Below are positions 20,348 to 30,830 of a DNA stretch of 64,000 nucleotides, piece by piece. The notes below the pieces were generated by a model, which saw only the letters and a program-made list of their open reading frames with translations, searched no databases and had not been told where the DNA came from. A program made the position numbers and the translations under genes. Source of the DNA: Candidatus Pacearchaeota archaeon (lineage in GTDB: Archaea; Nanobdellota; Nanobdellia; Pacearchaeales; DTIR01). The stretch lies in assembly GCA_018303805.1 (NCBI GenBank), contig JAGVXL010000001.1, positions 369,528-433,527 of the forward strand, read 5' to 3'. Position 1 is the stretch's first letter; each line of letters starts with the position of its first letter.

Positions 20348-21007
20348 TTACTGCTTCTTGAATGCCTGGACTGCTTCCAAAGAAAAAGCAAAGGGCAGAT
20401 TAACTGGAAGATTTAACTGCTTTACAACAGGTAAATTAAATTCTTCCTGCATTTTTTTTGGAATAAAAGAATTAACATGATCTATTGCTTTGGCTGGCTT
20501 AATTCCAAGCAAGAATCTTGAAATAGTTAAATTTGTTTCATTAGGATAGCTTACTATAATTCTCCCCCTCTTTTTTGTAACTTTCTTTAAATTGTAAATA
20601 ACTTTTTTGTAATCATGCACATGCTCTAACATATCCGCACAAATCACAATATCAAAATATCCTTCTGGAAATTTTAAGTTTGTTGAATCCTGCAAGAAAA
20701 GTTTTGCTTTTTTCCCAAGTCTTTTCCTTGCAGAAGCAAGAGCAATCTTTGTTACATCAATACCAGAAAGCAAAATGTTAGGATTTTTTTTATGAATTTC
20801 CCGCAAGAGATGACCTTCACCACAGCCAGCATCCAGAACTTTCAGATTTTTCTGTGATTTTAATTTAGGAATAAATTTTAAGATACAATGCAATCTTTGA
20901 TTGTGGAAAAATCTAATTAAAGGATTGCTTGAGTTGTAAAGCTTGTCCATGTGGTTTTCTTCCATGACTAAATGCTTATTTACAGATTTCATATCTAGGA
21001 TAAGCAA
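20348..21007 (-). CDS. Class I SAM-dependent methyltransferase
   Basis: VLDAGCGEGHLLREI, DIVICADMLEHVHDY. Confidence 0.9.
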   Translation of the reverse strand: MLILDMKSVNKHLVMEENHMDKLYNSSNPLIRFFHNQRLHCILKFIPKLKSQKNLKVLDAGCGEGHLLREIHKKNPNILLSGIDVTKIALASARKRLGKKAKLFLQDSTNLKFPEGYFDIVICADMLEHVHDYKKVIYNLKKVTKKRGRIIVSYPNETNLTISRFLLGIKPAKAIDHVNSFIPKKMQEEFNLPVVKQLNLPVNLPFAFSLEAVQAFKKQ

Positions 21008-21095
21008 GAGTATATTTTAAAATCTTTTTAATAACAAGAACAACAAAGCCAAATTAATAAGGTATAAAAATACAAAGAATATTCTTAAAGTTAGA

Positions 21096-22490
21096 ATGGA
21101 CAAGGACGCAAAGGTTATTGTTGGCATAATCGTAACAGCAATTATTATCAGAATTTTTCTCCTATTTATAGCGCCAATAAGCATGTTTGCCGATCCAGTA
21201 ATCCGCTACATCCCTGATGCTGAGAAAGTTCTTCATGGAAATTTCTCTTTTCACGACATGCCCTTATTCATAATTCTTGAGGCATTCTGGATGTTGCTTT
21301 TGAAAGGCAAGTTGCTCTGGCTTGCATGGAAATCAACATCTTTCATTTTTTTCATAGCAATTTTATTCCTGCTTCCAAAAGTATTCAGAAAATTCAATCT
21401 AAACAAAAAGGAGCAGATTATGCTTCTTGCGTTATTTTCATTTTCAACATGGTCTATCTTACTGAGCGTGACAATAATGCAGGACATGATGCTTGCATTT
21501 TTTGTGCTTGCCTTGTTTTTAAGCATTGAAAATTACCTCAGAAATCCAAAGGGCAAGGGGATTGCAGGTTTGATATTTTTTACAGCATTAATGATATTGA
21601 CAAAACAGACAGGATATTTACTGCTTGCTGGTTTTATATTGTATATTTTAAGCAAGAAGGTTAATAAGACAGAGATAAAAAAGAAGACCAAAATTATTTT
21701 TTATTTAGCAATTGGCGGCTTATTGACTATCTTCTGGCCAATCAAGAACTATATAACTTTAGGAAAGGCATTTATAGGAATCCATCCACCAGCGCCTTCA
21801 ATTCATAGTGTTGCAGAATATCTGAATATCTTTATAAAAACATACCATTATTTCTGGGAAATTCCTATACTCGAGAAAGTCAGCCTACAAGGAATTTTTT
21901 CCAATCTTTATGTTTTATTTTATATTTCAGCAATATTAGTAACTGCCATAATATCAATTATAACTGTTTTTGCATTAATTAAGTACGGCAAAAAGCATAA
22001 AGGATATATAGCAATATTACTGCCTATCCTTGCTTTTATTTTCTATTGGATTTTTGTCATATTCCTTGGCTTTAATGATGCAGGCAGATATTTATTTCCC
22101 TTGCTGCCTTTTTTATTTCTTTTTCCAGTTAAATTTATAAGTGAAATAAAAAAACCTCTAATCAAGAGATTCTTTTATCTCGTTATTGTCGCATTTTGCA
22201 TTCTCTCTGTCATCTCAGCTTTGGGCATTGCATTGCATATCCGAAATACAGACAACCAGATTTTAGAGATAAATGATGCACTAAAAAAAATCAATGCAAC
22301 AGGCACTTTTGTGACAAATGATGAATTTACAAGCTCTGCCCTGCCTTATTATCTCAAACAGCCAGTAATTTTTAACTTGACAAGAAATGTTAGAGATACA
22401 AGCGTGCCCTGCAATGGCGAGCACATTTTCTTCACGAAGGATTATGACGTGTTCAGGGAAGGGGACGAATACAGGGTATGCAGGTATTAG
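21096..22490 (+). CDS. GT39/PMT-like membrane glycosyltransferase
   Basis: Multi-TM protein with GT-C-like layout (FADPVIRYIPDAEKVLHG; FNDAGRYLFPLLPFLFLF). Confidence 0.7.
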   Translation: MDKDAKVIVGIIVTAIIIRIFLLFIAPISMFADPVIRYIPDAEKVLHGNFSFHDMPLFIILEAFWMLLLKGKLLWLAWKSTSFIFFIAILFLLPKVFRKFNLNKKEQIMLLALFSFSTWSILLSVTIMQDMMLAFFVLALFLSIENYLRNPKGKGIAGLIFFTALMILTKQTGYLLLAGFILYILSKKVNKTEIKKKTKIIFYLAIGGLLTIFWPIKNYITLGKAFIGIHPPAPSIHSVAEYLNIFIKTYHYFWEIPILEKVSLQGIFSNLYVLFYISAILVTAIISIITVFALIKYGKKHKGYIAILLPILAFIFYWIFVIFLGFNDAGRYLFPLLPFLFLFPVKFISEIKKPLIKRFFYLVIVAFCILSVISALGIALHIRNTDNQILEINDALKKINATGTFVTNDEFTSSALPYYLKQPVIFNLTRNVRDTSVPCNGEHIFFTKDYDVFREGDEYRVCRY

Positions 22491-22617
22491 AACTCTTTTT
22501 TTTTAGAGTGTTCATTATAAATGAAAAGATTTAAAAGAGATATTTAAGTAAAAAGGGGATATTTTTATCCACTTTCTATATAGAAAAGTTTAAAAAGAGC
22601 GGTAAATTGTAAAGTTT

Positions 22618-23289
22618 ATGTATGAGTTGAAAATAGCAAAATTAAGGGAAATGCCTGTATTTTCTTTAGCCGACATTTCACAAATTGTTTCTGGCAAGGA
22701 ATATGCTAAGAAGTTAGCAAAAAGGCTTGTAAAAGCTAATGCCCTATTCAAAATAAAAAGAGGCCTCTACACTTTTTATGATGACCCTTTTCTTGTAAGT
22801 TCCTTTTTGTTAAAGCCAAGTTATATCTCTTCTGCTTCAGCACTCTCCTACCATAAATTGATAACCCAATTGCCAAAAGACATTTTCTGTTTTACATCAA
22901 AACAAAAGAAAAAATTAGATTTTGTAACAGAAATTCTTTTTTTTCATACAAACTATTTTTTTGGATTTGAAATGCAAAAATATGAAAATTTTATTTTGCC
23001 AGTAGCAACCCCTGAGAAAGCGGTAATTGATTCTCTTGGCATACTTCCGATTTCAGTGTTTGAAGAAGCAATGGAAAAAATAGATTTGGAGAGAATGCTG
23101 GCATATTTAAAAAAAATAGGAAAGAGCTGTTTCACAAAAAGAATTGGGTATTTATTAGAAAAAAATGGTTTTGATGTTTATGATAGGCTAAAAAAAGGCA
23201 TTAACAATAAATATATTCTTTTAGACACTATTGCCAAAAAGGAAGGGGCAAAAGATAAAAGATGGAAGCTGATAATTAATGTAAGATGA
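22618..23289 (+). CDS. AbiEi-type antitoxin / transcriptional regulator
   Basis: HTH N-terminus, SALSYHKLI.QLP, VATPEKAVIDSLG; ATGA overlap with AbiEii-type gene. Confidence 0.82.
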   Translation: MYELKIAKLREMPVFSLADISQIVSGKEYAKKLAKRLVKANALFKIKRGLYTFYDDPFLVSSFLLKPSYISSASALSYHKLITQLPKDIFCFTSKQKKKLDFVTEILFFHTNYFFGFEMQKYENFILPVATPEKAVIDSLGILPISVFEEAMEKIDLERMLAYLKKIGKSCFTKRIGYLLEKNGFDVYDRLKKGINNKYILLDTIAKKEGAKDKRWKLIINVR

Positions 23290-24029
23290 TACCGAAAGAA
23301 TTATTAGTTATGATAGCAAGGAAGAAGGGTTTAACGAATAAAGAGCATATGGAGAAGGATTATTTTCAAGATTTATTTCTTTACAAGTTATATAAAAAAA
23401 CAAATATGCTTGTTTTTAAAGGAGGCACCTGCTTGTATAAGATTTATAACCTCAAAAGATTTTCAGAGGATTTGGATTTTTCTTTATTAAAATATTTTGA
23501 TGTGGAAAGCTTAATTAAGGGTATAATCAAGAGCATTGGAAATTGTGAAATAAAGAGCATTAAAAAAACAGAAGATTCTTTGCTGATAAAAATTAGCTTT
23601 ATAGGGATATTAACAAATTACAACACTTTAAGGATTGATATAAATTTTAAAAACATAATTTTAGAGGATTTTGACACAAAAAATTACATTTCAGATTATA
23701 CAGACATAAATCCTTTTTCAGTTAGAGCCATGAATTTAAAGGAAATGCTTGCTGAGAAAATACACTCTTTGTTAGCAAGAGAAAAGGCGAGAGACTTATT
23801 TGACCTTTTTTTCCTTCTGAAGCTTGCTGAGTTTGACAAAAAGCTTGTAGAGAAAAAATTGAGAAATTTCAACATGAAATTTGATTGCAAAACATTAAAA
23901 AATAAGATAAGTAAATTGAAAAATGTTTGGGAAAGAGAGCTCAAACCATTTGTCTTAACGGAATTGCCAGAATTTGAGGTCATTAAAAATTTTGTTTTAA
24001 GCAAAATTGAAGCAGGAATAAAAGAATAA
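23286..24029 (+). CDS. AbiEii/AbiGii-type nucleotidyltransferase toxin
   Basis: LVFKGGTCLYKIYNLKRFSEDLDFSLL motif; LKEMLAEKIHSLLAREKARDLFDLFFLL. Confidence 0.88.
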   Translation: MIPKELLVMIARKKGLTNKEHMEKDYFQDLFLYKLYKKTNMLVFKGGTCLYKIYNLKRFSEDLDFSLLKYFDVESLIKGIIKSIGNCEIKSIKKTEDSLLIKISFIGILTNYNTLRIDINFKNIILEDFDTKNYISDYTDINPFSVRAMNLKEMLAEKIHSLLAREKARDLFDLFFLLKLAEFDKKLVEKKLRNFNMKFDCKTLKNKISKLKNVWERELKPFVLTELPEFEVIKNFVLSKIEAGIKE

Positions 24030-24081
24030 AAACTAGGCAAAAAAACTTCAAGGTTTTCAAAGAGCAAGAGGAACACAGGAT

Positions 24082-25056
24082 TTGCAGGATATAGGGGAAA
24101 GCATGCGCTATAACATAGGAAAATTCTGGAAAAATAGAAAGCAGCCAATTGAAGTAAGAAAAAAGAATTCTGAAAGTTTGAAAAAAGCATACAAAGAGGG
24201 AAGGCACAAAAGAGTTTGGCTGGGGGAGCATTTTGCAAAAGAGCATAGAGAAAAATTGAAAAAAAGCAATGAGAAAACATGGAAGTCCTTGACATTAAGA
24301 ATAGAACATATAAAGAAAGCAAGAAAAAGATGGAAAAGCAAAGAGGCAAGGAAGAAGCATGCTGAAATCATGAAAAAAAGATATCAAGATAGGGTGTTGA
24401 GGGCAAAAATGGCAATAATCATAAGGCAGATAAAATTGCAGCCAGAAAACAGAAAAAAAGCCAAGGAAAAAGCAGCAGAGATACACAAACAACATCCTTA
24501 TCTCAAGAAAAAATTTCAGAGAGGGCTGCAGGTTTATCTTGCAATATACGAGCTTGAAAAGCTTCTCGGCAAAGACAATGAGAAGCCGCATATAAAAACA
24601 TTAACAAAATACAAAGTAAGAAGCAAATATGAAAGAGATGCTGTAAATTTCTTATGGTTCAGCAGGATAAAGCAGGAATATGAAACCTTCTGCCTGTTTT
24701 TTCCAGAGATGTTCTGCATTCCTGACATCTATTTGAGAGAATTCAACATAATAATAGAGATAGCAGGGCAGTTTCCCAGAACAAGAAAAAAGAACATGAT
24801 AAAAAAACAAGTTTATGAAAAATACAATCTTCCTGTCATCTGGCTCACTCCGAGCAGTTTCGCAAATCTGCATAGAAACATAATCTTGAGACTTGCAGAC
24901 CAGGAAATAAGAAAAAAGGCAAGAAAATTCAGGCTTGAATATTGGACAGACCCTCTGAACTACAAAAGAATAAAGGCACTAAAAGAGGCAAAGCCAGAAA
25001 TTTACAATGCATACATGCAAGAATTAAGGAAAAAATATCCAAGAACAAATGCGTAA
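24082..25056 (+). CDS. NUMOD3-repeat protein with PD-(D/E)xK/Vsr-like nuclease C-terminus (homing-endonuclease-like)
   Basis: Repeated basic SxxxxKKAYKEGR / HREKLKKSNEKTW motifs, then SKYERDAVNFL and PDIYLREFNIIIEIAGQF. Confidence 0.6.
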   Translation: MQDIGESMRYNIGKFWKNRKQPIEVRKKNSESLKKAYKEGRHKRVWLGEHFAKEHREKLKKSNEKTWKSLTLRIEHIKKARKRWKSKEARKKHAEIMKKRYQDRVLRAKMAIIIRQIKLQPENRKKAKEKAAEIHKQHPYLKKKFQRGLQVYLAIYELEKLLGKDNEKPHIKTLTKYKVRSKYERDAVNFLWFSRIKQEYETFCLFFPEMFCIPDIYLREFNIIIEIAGQFPRTRKKNMIKKQVYEKYNLPVIWLTPSSFANLHRNIILRLADQEIRKKARKFRLEYWTDPLNYKRIKALKEAKPEIYNAYMQELRKKYPRTNA

Positions 25057-25165
25057 ATCTGGCATTCTTGCAATTTGGATAGGTAACAATCTCCTCTTTT
25101 CACAAGCTTTAAAAGTGTCTACAAGTATTTTCCTAACATCCTTATTAAAAAGATAAATATAGAAA

Positions 25166-26419
25166 ATGGGTCAAAAAAGAATTGCAGTAGTTGGGTTGGG
25201 TTATGTTGGTTTGCCTCTTGCTCGTCTAGCTGCAAAAAAAGGCTATCAAGTTTATGGTATTGATAATAATAAAAATAAGCTTGAGAAAGTAAAAAAATCA
25301 ATAGACCCCATAACAAATCAAACATTAAAAGAAAAAATAATAATAACTGAACCAGCTAAAGCAATCAGCCTTTCTGATATAATTATTGTCTGTGTCCCTA
25401 CTCCCGTGAATGAAAAGTGTATGCCTGATTTTAGACCATTAATCTCTGCTGTTAAATTGATTTCTGAAAATTTAAAGAAAGGACATTTGATTGTAATAGA
25501 ATCAACTGTTAACCCTGGTGTTTGTGAAGAAGTTGTAAAACCAATTTGGGAAAAATCTGGCTTAAAGGCAGAAAAAGATTTTTATCTTGTTCATTGCCCG
25601 GAAAGAATTAATCCAGGAGATGAGAAGTGGGATGTTGAGAATATTCCTCGTGTGATTGGGGGACTAAGCAGAGAGGGGTTAGAAAAAGCGTTTGAATTTT
25701 ATTCTTCAATAATAAATGCAAAAATCACAAAAATGAGCTCTATAAAGGCTGCAGAAGCAGTTAAAATAACGGAAAATGCTTTTCGTGATGTTAACATAGC
25801 TTTTGTTAATGAATTAGCAAAAAGTTTTGATAATCTTGGCATTGATATTCTTGAAGTAATTGAGGGTGCAGCAACAAAACCGTTTGCTTTTCTGCCGCAC
25901 TACCCTGGCTGCGGGGTTGGGGGGCATTGCATTCCTGTTGATCCCTATTATCTCATCGAAGAAGCAAAATCAAAAGGTTTTGACCACAAGTTTCTGAGGC
26001 TAGCGAGAGAGATAAATGATTCTATGCCGGATTATGCAGTAGAATTACTAATAAATGAGATAGACAAAATTGGAGAGAAAATTAAATATGCAAAAGTAGG
26101 TGTGTTAGGGGTAGCTTACAAAGGCGGGATCTCTGATATTAGAGAAAGTCCAGCAATTAAAATCATTTCTAAACTAAAAAATCTTGGTGCAAGTGTTACA
26201 GTATATGACCCCCATGTTCCAGAAAGATCTGACGTTAAAAATTTAGGGGAATTTTTACAAAAATGTGAATATATCCTACTTGCAACAAATCATCTAGAGT
26301 TTAAATCAATAGAAAATTTAGATCTGCAAAATGTTAAAGTTATAATTGATGGCAGAAATTTTTTAGATAAAGAGAGGATAATTAAAAAAGGTGTTATATA
26401 CAAGGGTATTGGGAGATAA
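25166..26419 (+). CDS. UDP-N-acetyl-D-mannosamine dehydrogenase-type nucleotide-sugar dehydrogenase
   Basis: IAVVGLGYVGLPLARLAA, LVHCPERINPG, GCGVGGHCIPVDPYYL. Confidence 0.9.
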   Translation: MGQKRIAVVGLGYVGLPLARLAAKKGYQVYGIDNNKNKLEKVKKSIDPITNQTLKEKIIITEPAKAISLSDIIIVCVPTPVNEKCMPDFRPLISAVKLISENLKKGHLIVIESTVNPGVCEEVVKPIWEKSGLKAEKDFYLVHCPERINPGDEKWDVENIPRVIGGLSREGLEKAFEFYSSIINAKITKMSSIKAAEAVKITENAFRDVNIAFVNELAKSFDNLGIDILEVIEGAATKPFAFLPHYPGCGVGGHCIPVDPYYLIEEAKSKGFDHKFLRLAREINDSMPDYAVELLINEIDKIGEKIKYAKVGVLGVAYKGGISDIRESPAIKIISKLKNLGASVTVYDPHVPERSDVKNLGEFLQKCEYILLATNHLEFKSIENLDLQNVKVIIDGRNFLDKERIIKKGVIYKGIGR

Positions 26420-26454
26420 AAAATCAAAGGGGTTCTTCTTAGGTTTTCAACAAC

Positions 26455-28377
26455 ATGAAAATGATAAAACCGATCAACAAAAAAAATAAAATTGTAATGT
26501 TAGTAAAGAAGGAGTATCCCTTTCCAGATTTCTGGATATTCAAAAAATTAAATAAATTCTATTGGGGGGTTGTGTTTAAAATTTTTATAAAGAGGGAAAT
26601 TAAAAAATATTGCAAAAAACAAGATTTCCTTGTAATTTCAGATTTTGAGCAATATGGTGAATTAAAAAAAATATGTGAGAATGTCAAGATATTCGAAGAT
26701 TATGCTGAAATAAATGAACCATATGTAGGGACATATCCTGAAGCATCAAAACTGGCAGAAGAGTGGCTTAATAAAGCAAAAGATTTTTTGAATTTTGAAA
26801 GTTACAATCTTAAAGATATTCTAAAAGAGGAACTTACTTATAACATGATGCCTTACATAGACGACTTCAAAATAGTAGAAGAGATAACGAAGAGAGAAAA
26901 TCCAGAAACATTCTTGTGCCTGAACACTGAAAGCTCGCTAGCAAAAAATGCTGCAATATTCTGTAATGTGAAAAAGATTATGCATCTCGGTCTTAAAGAA
27001 AGCATAATAAAAATAAGGGGCATCTTAAGAAGATTCTCTCCGAATTTGAGGGCATTATTCAGTAGCTTTTTGAATAACAGAGAACTAATAAAAACAAATT
27101 TTAGAAACAATGACAATGATAAAAAAATTCTTTTTACAGCTTATTGTAATTTTGATTTTTATTTATTACACTCTTTGATAAAATTGGTGGAGAAAAAGGG
27201 AGAAAAATTTATGATTCTTTCCAATTATCATGAAACCCAAAGATTGCTTAGGAAAGAAGGAATCGCTTACTTCTCTTTTGGGGATTTTCTAAAGAAAAAA
27301 GATAAAAAAGAAATAAAAAGTGCAGAAAAGATTTTAGAAAAAGAATGGAGAAAGGTTAAAGATAAACTAAAAAAGGAAATGATCTATAAAAAGTACAATT
27401 TTTGGAATGTATTTGGGTGTGAATTGGAACATTATCTTTTAACAAGGGTTCCTTTAATAATAAATTATATAAAGAGTAGCAAAAATATTTTTGCAGATAA
27501 TAAAATTAGCATAATAGTTTCTATGGGAGATATAATTCCTATGAGAAGGACTCCTATTGAAGTCGCAAAAAAATCCAATATTCCTTCTATAACCATACAA
27601 AATGGAGCATATATGCGCTCAATTAAAATGGGTATTTTTCCATTAATTTCTGATGTAAAAAGTGTGTGGGGAAAAGCTTCAAAGGAGTTGTTAGTTAAGT
27701 TTGGGATTGATTCTGAAAGGATAATCATAACGGGCAGCATGAAATTGGATGATTATATAAAGAAAAAAAAAGCAGATAAAAACACTTGGAAGAAAATTGG
27801 TTTAAAAAAGGGAGAAAAATTCTTTTTGGTAGCAATGCAGCCCCTTGAAGACACTTTTTTGCGAAAAGAGAATATACAAATTATCAGGAAAATGATAAAT
27901 ACAATGCTAGAATTTCCCGATATGGCACTTATTTTTAAATTACATCATAGAGATATGGACACGGGGAGTATAATTTGTAACATTCTAAAAGAAACTGATG
28001 AAGAAATCAAAAACAGGATTAGAGTTATTAAAGATGCAGATATAATAAATTTAATAAGTGCTTGTGAGATTTTATTTACTGTAAACTCAACAACTGCTGT
28101 GGAAGCCATGTTCATTAAAAAACCAGTAGTGATATTAGATTTGTTTGATGTTAGACATAAAGGCATTTTTGAAAAGTTTGACACTATCCAAAAAGTTACC
28201 TTAAAAGATGACCTAACTAAAATAATAAAGAATAATCTAGATGGTAATCATAGAAAAAAATACCTCAAAAAAATTGAAAAATTTTTGAGATGGTACTGTT
28301 ATAAATTAGATGGCAAAGCAACAGAAAGGGTTTTTTCATTAATCAAAAAGCTAAAAAATAAAAGATTAAAAGAATAG
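26455..28377 (+). CDS. Polysaccharide-biosynthesis protein, GT-B-like (uncertain)
   Basis: C-terminal ITGSMKLDDYIKK..GEKFFLVAMQPLEDTF..VNSTTAVEAMFIKKPVVILD resembles capsule/CDP-glycerol-type transferases; N-half unassigned. Confidence 0.5.
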   Translation: MKMIKPINKKNKIVMLVKKEYPFPDFWIFKKLNKFYWGVVFKIFIKREIKKYCKKQDFLVISDFEQYGELKKICENVKIFEDYAEINEPYVGTYPEASKLAEEWLNKAKDFLNFESYNLKDILKEELTYNMMPYIDDFKIVEEITKRENPETFLCLNTESSLAKNAAIFCNVKKIMHLGLKESIIKIRGILRRFSPNLRALFSSFLNNRELIKTNFRNNDNDKKILFTAYCNFDFYLLHSLIKLVEKKGEKFMILSNYHETQRLLRKEGIAYFSFGDFLKKKDKKEIKSAEKILEKEWRKVKDKLKKEMIYKKYNFWNVFGCELEHYLLTRVPLIINYIKSSKNIFADNKISIIVSMGDIIPMRRTPIEVAKKSNIPSITIQNGAYMRSIKMGIFPLISDVKSVWGKASKELLVKFGIDSERIIITGSMKLDDYIKKKKADKNTWKKIGLKKGEKFFLVAMQPLEDTFLRKENIQIIRKMINTMLEFPDMALIFKLHHRDMDTGSIICNILKETDEEIKNRIRVIKDADIINLISACEILFTVNSTTAVEAMFIKKPVVILDLFDVRHKGIFEKFDTIQKVTLKDDLTKIIKNNLDGNHRKKYLKKIEKFLRWYCYKLDGKATERVFSLIKKLKNKRLKE

Positions 28378-28418
28378 AGATAAATAAGTTATTTAAATGA
28401 TCTCTAGCATGCTAAAAA

Positions 28419-29120
28419 ATGATCAAAGGCAAAACCATCCTTGCAATAATTCCTGCTCGTGGCGGCAGTAAAGGGATTCCAAGAAAGAATATAATTCCCA
28501 TAAATGGAAAACCCCTCATTTACTATGCTATAAAAGAAGCAAAAAAATCTAAGTATGTAGACAGGCTTATTGTTTCAACAGAAGATGAAGAAATTGCGAG
28601 GGTTGCAAGAAATTATCAAGTAGAAGTTATCAGAAGACCAAAAAAGTATGCTAAAGATAATATTCCTATAAGACCTGATCTAATTCGTTATATAACCAAA
28701 AAACAATTGAAGGAGAAGTATGATATAACTGTAGTGATTATGGCTACATCAGTTTTCATAAAAGTGAGAGAAATAGATGCAGTTATAGAAAAACTTAGCA
28801 AGACAAAGGCAGACTGGGTGACTACTATTTGTGAAGCCGAAACGCATCCTTATAGAATGGGGAGGATTATTAATGATAAACTGGTTCCAGTAATAAAAGG
28901 GAATATATGGGCTCAAAGACAGAATCTTCCAGGGATATACCAGATGGTAGATTCTGTGTATGCTACTTGGGCAAAAATTTTAGATAAAAAGAATTGCCTT
29001 GATAGTAAGAATTGGAGAGGTGTAATAATAAATAAAGATGAAAGTATAGACATTCATGAACCAATTGATTTGATTATTGCTAAGGCTATTTTAAAATTTG
29101 TAAAAAATCGGGAGAAGTAA
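28419..29120 (+). CDS. neuA: CMP-N-acylneuraminate cytidylyltransferase family
   Basis: LAIIPARGGSKGIPRKNI..INGKPLIYYAIKEA. Confidence 0.88.
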   Translation: MIKGKTILAIIPARGGSKGIPRKNIIPINGKPLIYYAIKEAKKSKYVDRLIVSTEDEEIARVARNYQVEVIRRPKKYAKDNIPIRPDLIRYITKKQLKEKYDITVVIMATSVFIKVREIDAVIEKLSKTKADWVTTICEAETHPYRMGRIINDKLVPVIKGNIWAQRQNLPGIYQMVDSVYATWAKILDKKNCLDSKNWRGVIINKDESIDIHEPIDLIIAKAILKFVKNREK

Positions 29121-29124
29121 AAAA

Positions 29125-30195
29125 ATGTCAGGTAGAGGATATTCTTATTTAACTGGGAAAGCAAGGAATTTAAAATATTTTTTTAATCAAGGACCTTTAC
29201 TCAAACATGTAGTAGACAGAATAAAATTTAATATTCTTCCGAAATATTTTATAGCACCAAATTTTCCAACACACATTGATATAGAATCTTCTTCTTTATG
29301 CCAATTAAAATGTCCTATGTGTAAACAAAGATTAATGGCAAAAGAAATAAAGGGGAACATGAATTTTGATTTATATAAGAAGATAATAGATGAATGTAGT
29401 AGAAGAAGAGTTTATTCTATAAAATTAAGCTGGAGAGGGGAACCTTTAATGAATCCTGGGATTTGGGATATGGTTAGATATGCGAAAGAGAAGAGAATAA
29501 AAGATGTTGCATTTTTGACAAATGGGGAGAGGTTAAAAATTAAAGACATACCAAAACTTGTGGAATCTGGTCTCAACTGGATAAGTTTTTCTATAGATGG
29601 GTTAGGAAAAACTTATGAAAAGATAAGATCCCCCTCTAAGTTTGAGGATATTGTTGAGAAATTGAAAGCTATAAAAGAGTATAAAGAAAGGAGGAATCTT
29701 AAAAATCCACTTGTTAGAATACAAACATTCTATTCTGCTATAAAGAATAATCCAAAAGAATATTTTGATTTTTTTAGTCCGATAGTTGACAGGATAAATG
29801 TTGGAGCTGACAGAATTGAAATAGGAAGCAAGGATTTCCCAAGAGACAGGGATTTTATTTGTCCAACAGCATGGCAGAGAATGATGATAGCTCATAACGG
29901 AATTGTTGCACAATGCCATGACGATTATTTATTAAAAAATCCCATGGGTAATGTAAACGAAAAATCTTTATATGAAATTTGGCATGATGAACCATTCGGA
30001 AAATTCAGAAAACTGCAAAAAACAAAACAACAGGATTTATCACTTACATGTAGAGAATGTCCTCATCGCGGCCTGATGAATGAAAAGGTTCTTAAGATTC
30101 ATGATAAGAAAGTTGTAATTGAGAAGTTTACTGGTCAAGATTTTGACATTAAAAAAATAAACGCTAAAAAATTGTTTAGAAGAGAAAGAAAGTAA
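29125..30195 (+). CDS. Radical SAM/SPASM domain protein
   Basis: ESSSLCQLKCPMCKQ and C-terminal GNVNEKSLYEIW..LTCRECPHRG. Confidence 0.9.
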   Translation: MSGRGYSYLTGKARNLKYFFNQGPLLKHVVDRIKFNILPKYFIAPNFPTHIDIESSSLCQLKCPMCKQRLMAKEIKGNMNFDLYKKIIDECSRRRVYSIKLSWRGEPLMNPGIWDMVRYAKEKRIKDVAFLTNGERLKIKDIPKLVESGLNWISFSIDGLGKTYEKIRSPSKFEDIVEKLKAIKEYKERRNLKNPLVRIQTFYSAIKNNPKEYFDFFSPIVDRINVGADRIEIGSKDFPRDRDFICPTAWQRMMIAHNGIVAQCHDDYLLKNPMGNVNEKSLYEIWHDEPFGKFRKLQKTKQQDLSLTCRECPHRGLMNEKVLKIHDKKVVIEKFTGQDFDIKKINAKKLFRRERK

Positions 30196-30206
30196 AAATA
30201 AAAAAA

Positions 30207-30776
30207 ATGGTAAAAAAGTATGAAAAGATTAAATATATTATAAAAAAAATTAAGGTAATATTTATAGATATAGACGGTGTTTTAAGTGATGGAGTTATGA
30301 TTTATAGTGAAGCGGGCTATGAAATGAAAAATTTTCATGTGAGGGATGGCGTAGGTATAAGACTAGCTCAAGAAGCTGGTTTGAGAATTGTTTTTATCAC
30401 TGCCGAACAACTCCAATTAATAAAAAATAGAGCCAAAAAATTGAATGTAAAGGATTTGTATATGGGTGTGAAAAATAAGGTTAGATTCATTAAAGAATTT
30501 GTTGATAAAAATTCTTTAGTTATGGAAGAAATAGCATTTATTGGTGATGATATAAATGACATTCCTGCCTTAGAAACTGTTGGATTGCCTATTGCTGTTG
30601 GAGATTCTGTTAATGAAGCAAAAGAGATTGTAAATAAAAGAAATGGAATAATAACAGAAAATCTTGGTGGAAAGGGGGCGGTTAGAGAGGCGGTTGAAAT
30701 AATTCTAAAGGCTAAGGGGATATGGGAAAAAGTTCTTGAAGAGGACATCAATGCCCATAAATCTGCGGGTTTCTGA
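30207..30776 (+). CDS. KdsC-like HAD phosphatase
   Basis: VIFIDIDGVLSDGVMIYSEAGYEMKNFHVRDGVGIRLA; AFIGDDINDIPAL. Confidence 0.92.
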   Translation: MVKKYEKIKYIIKKIKVIFIDIDGVLSDGVMIYSEAGYEMKNFHVRDGVGIRLAQEAGLRIVFITAEQLQLIKNRAKKLNVKDLYMGVKNKVRFIKEFVDKNSLVMEEIAFIGDDINDIPALETVGLPIAVGDSVNEAKEIVNKRNGIITENLGGKGAVREAVEIILKAKGIWEKVLEEDINAHKSAGF

Positions 30777-30830
30777 ATATCTGTAAGGTAGATACATAAG
30801 CCTTATAAATTATTGAATTCTCCTTAAAAA

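Noticed and set aside
23696-24371. Several minus-strand ORFs rich in Phe/Leu
   Set aside because: Antisense shadows of Lys/Glu-rich coding on the plus strand.
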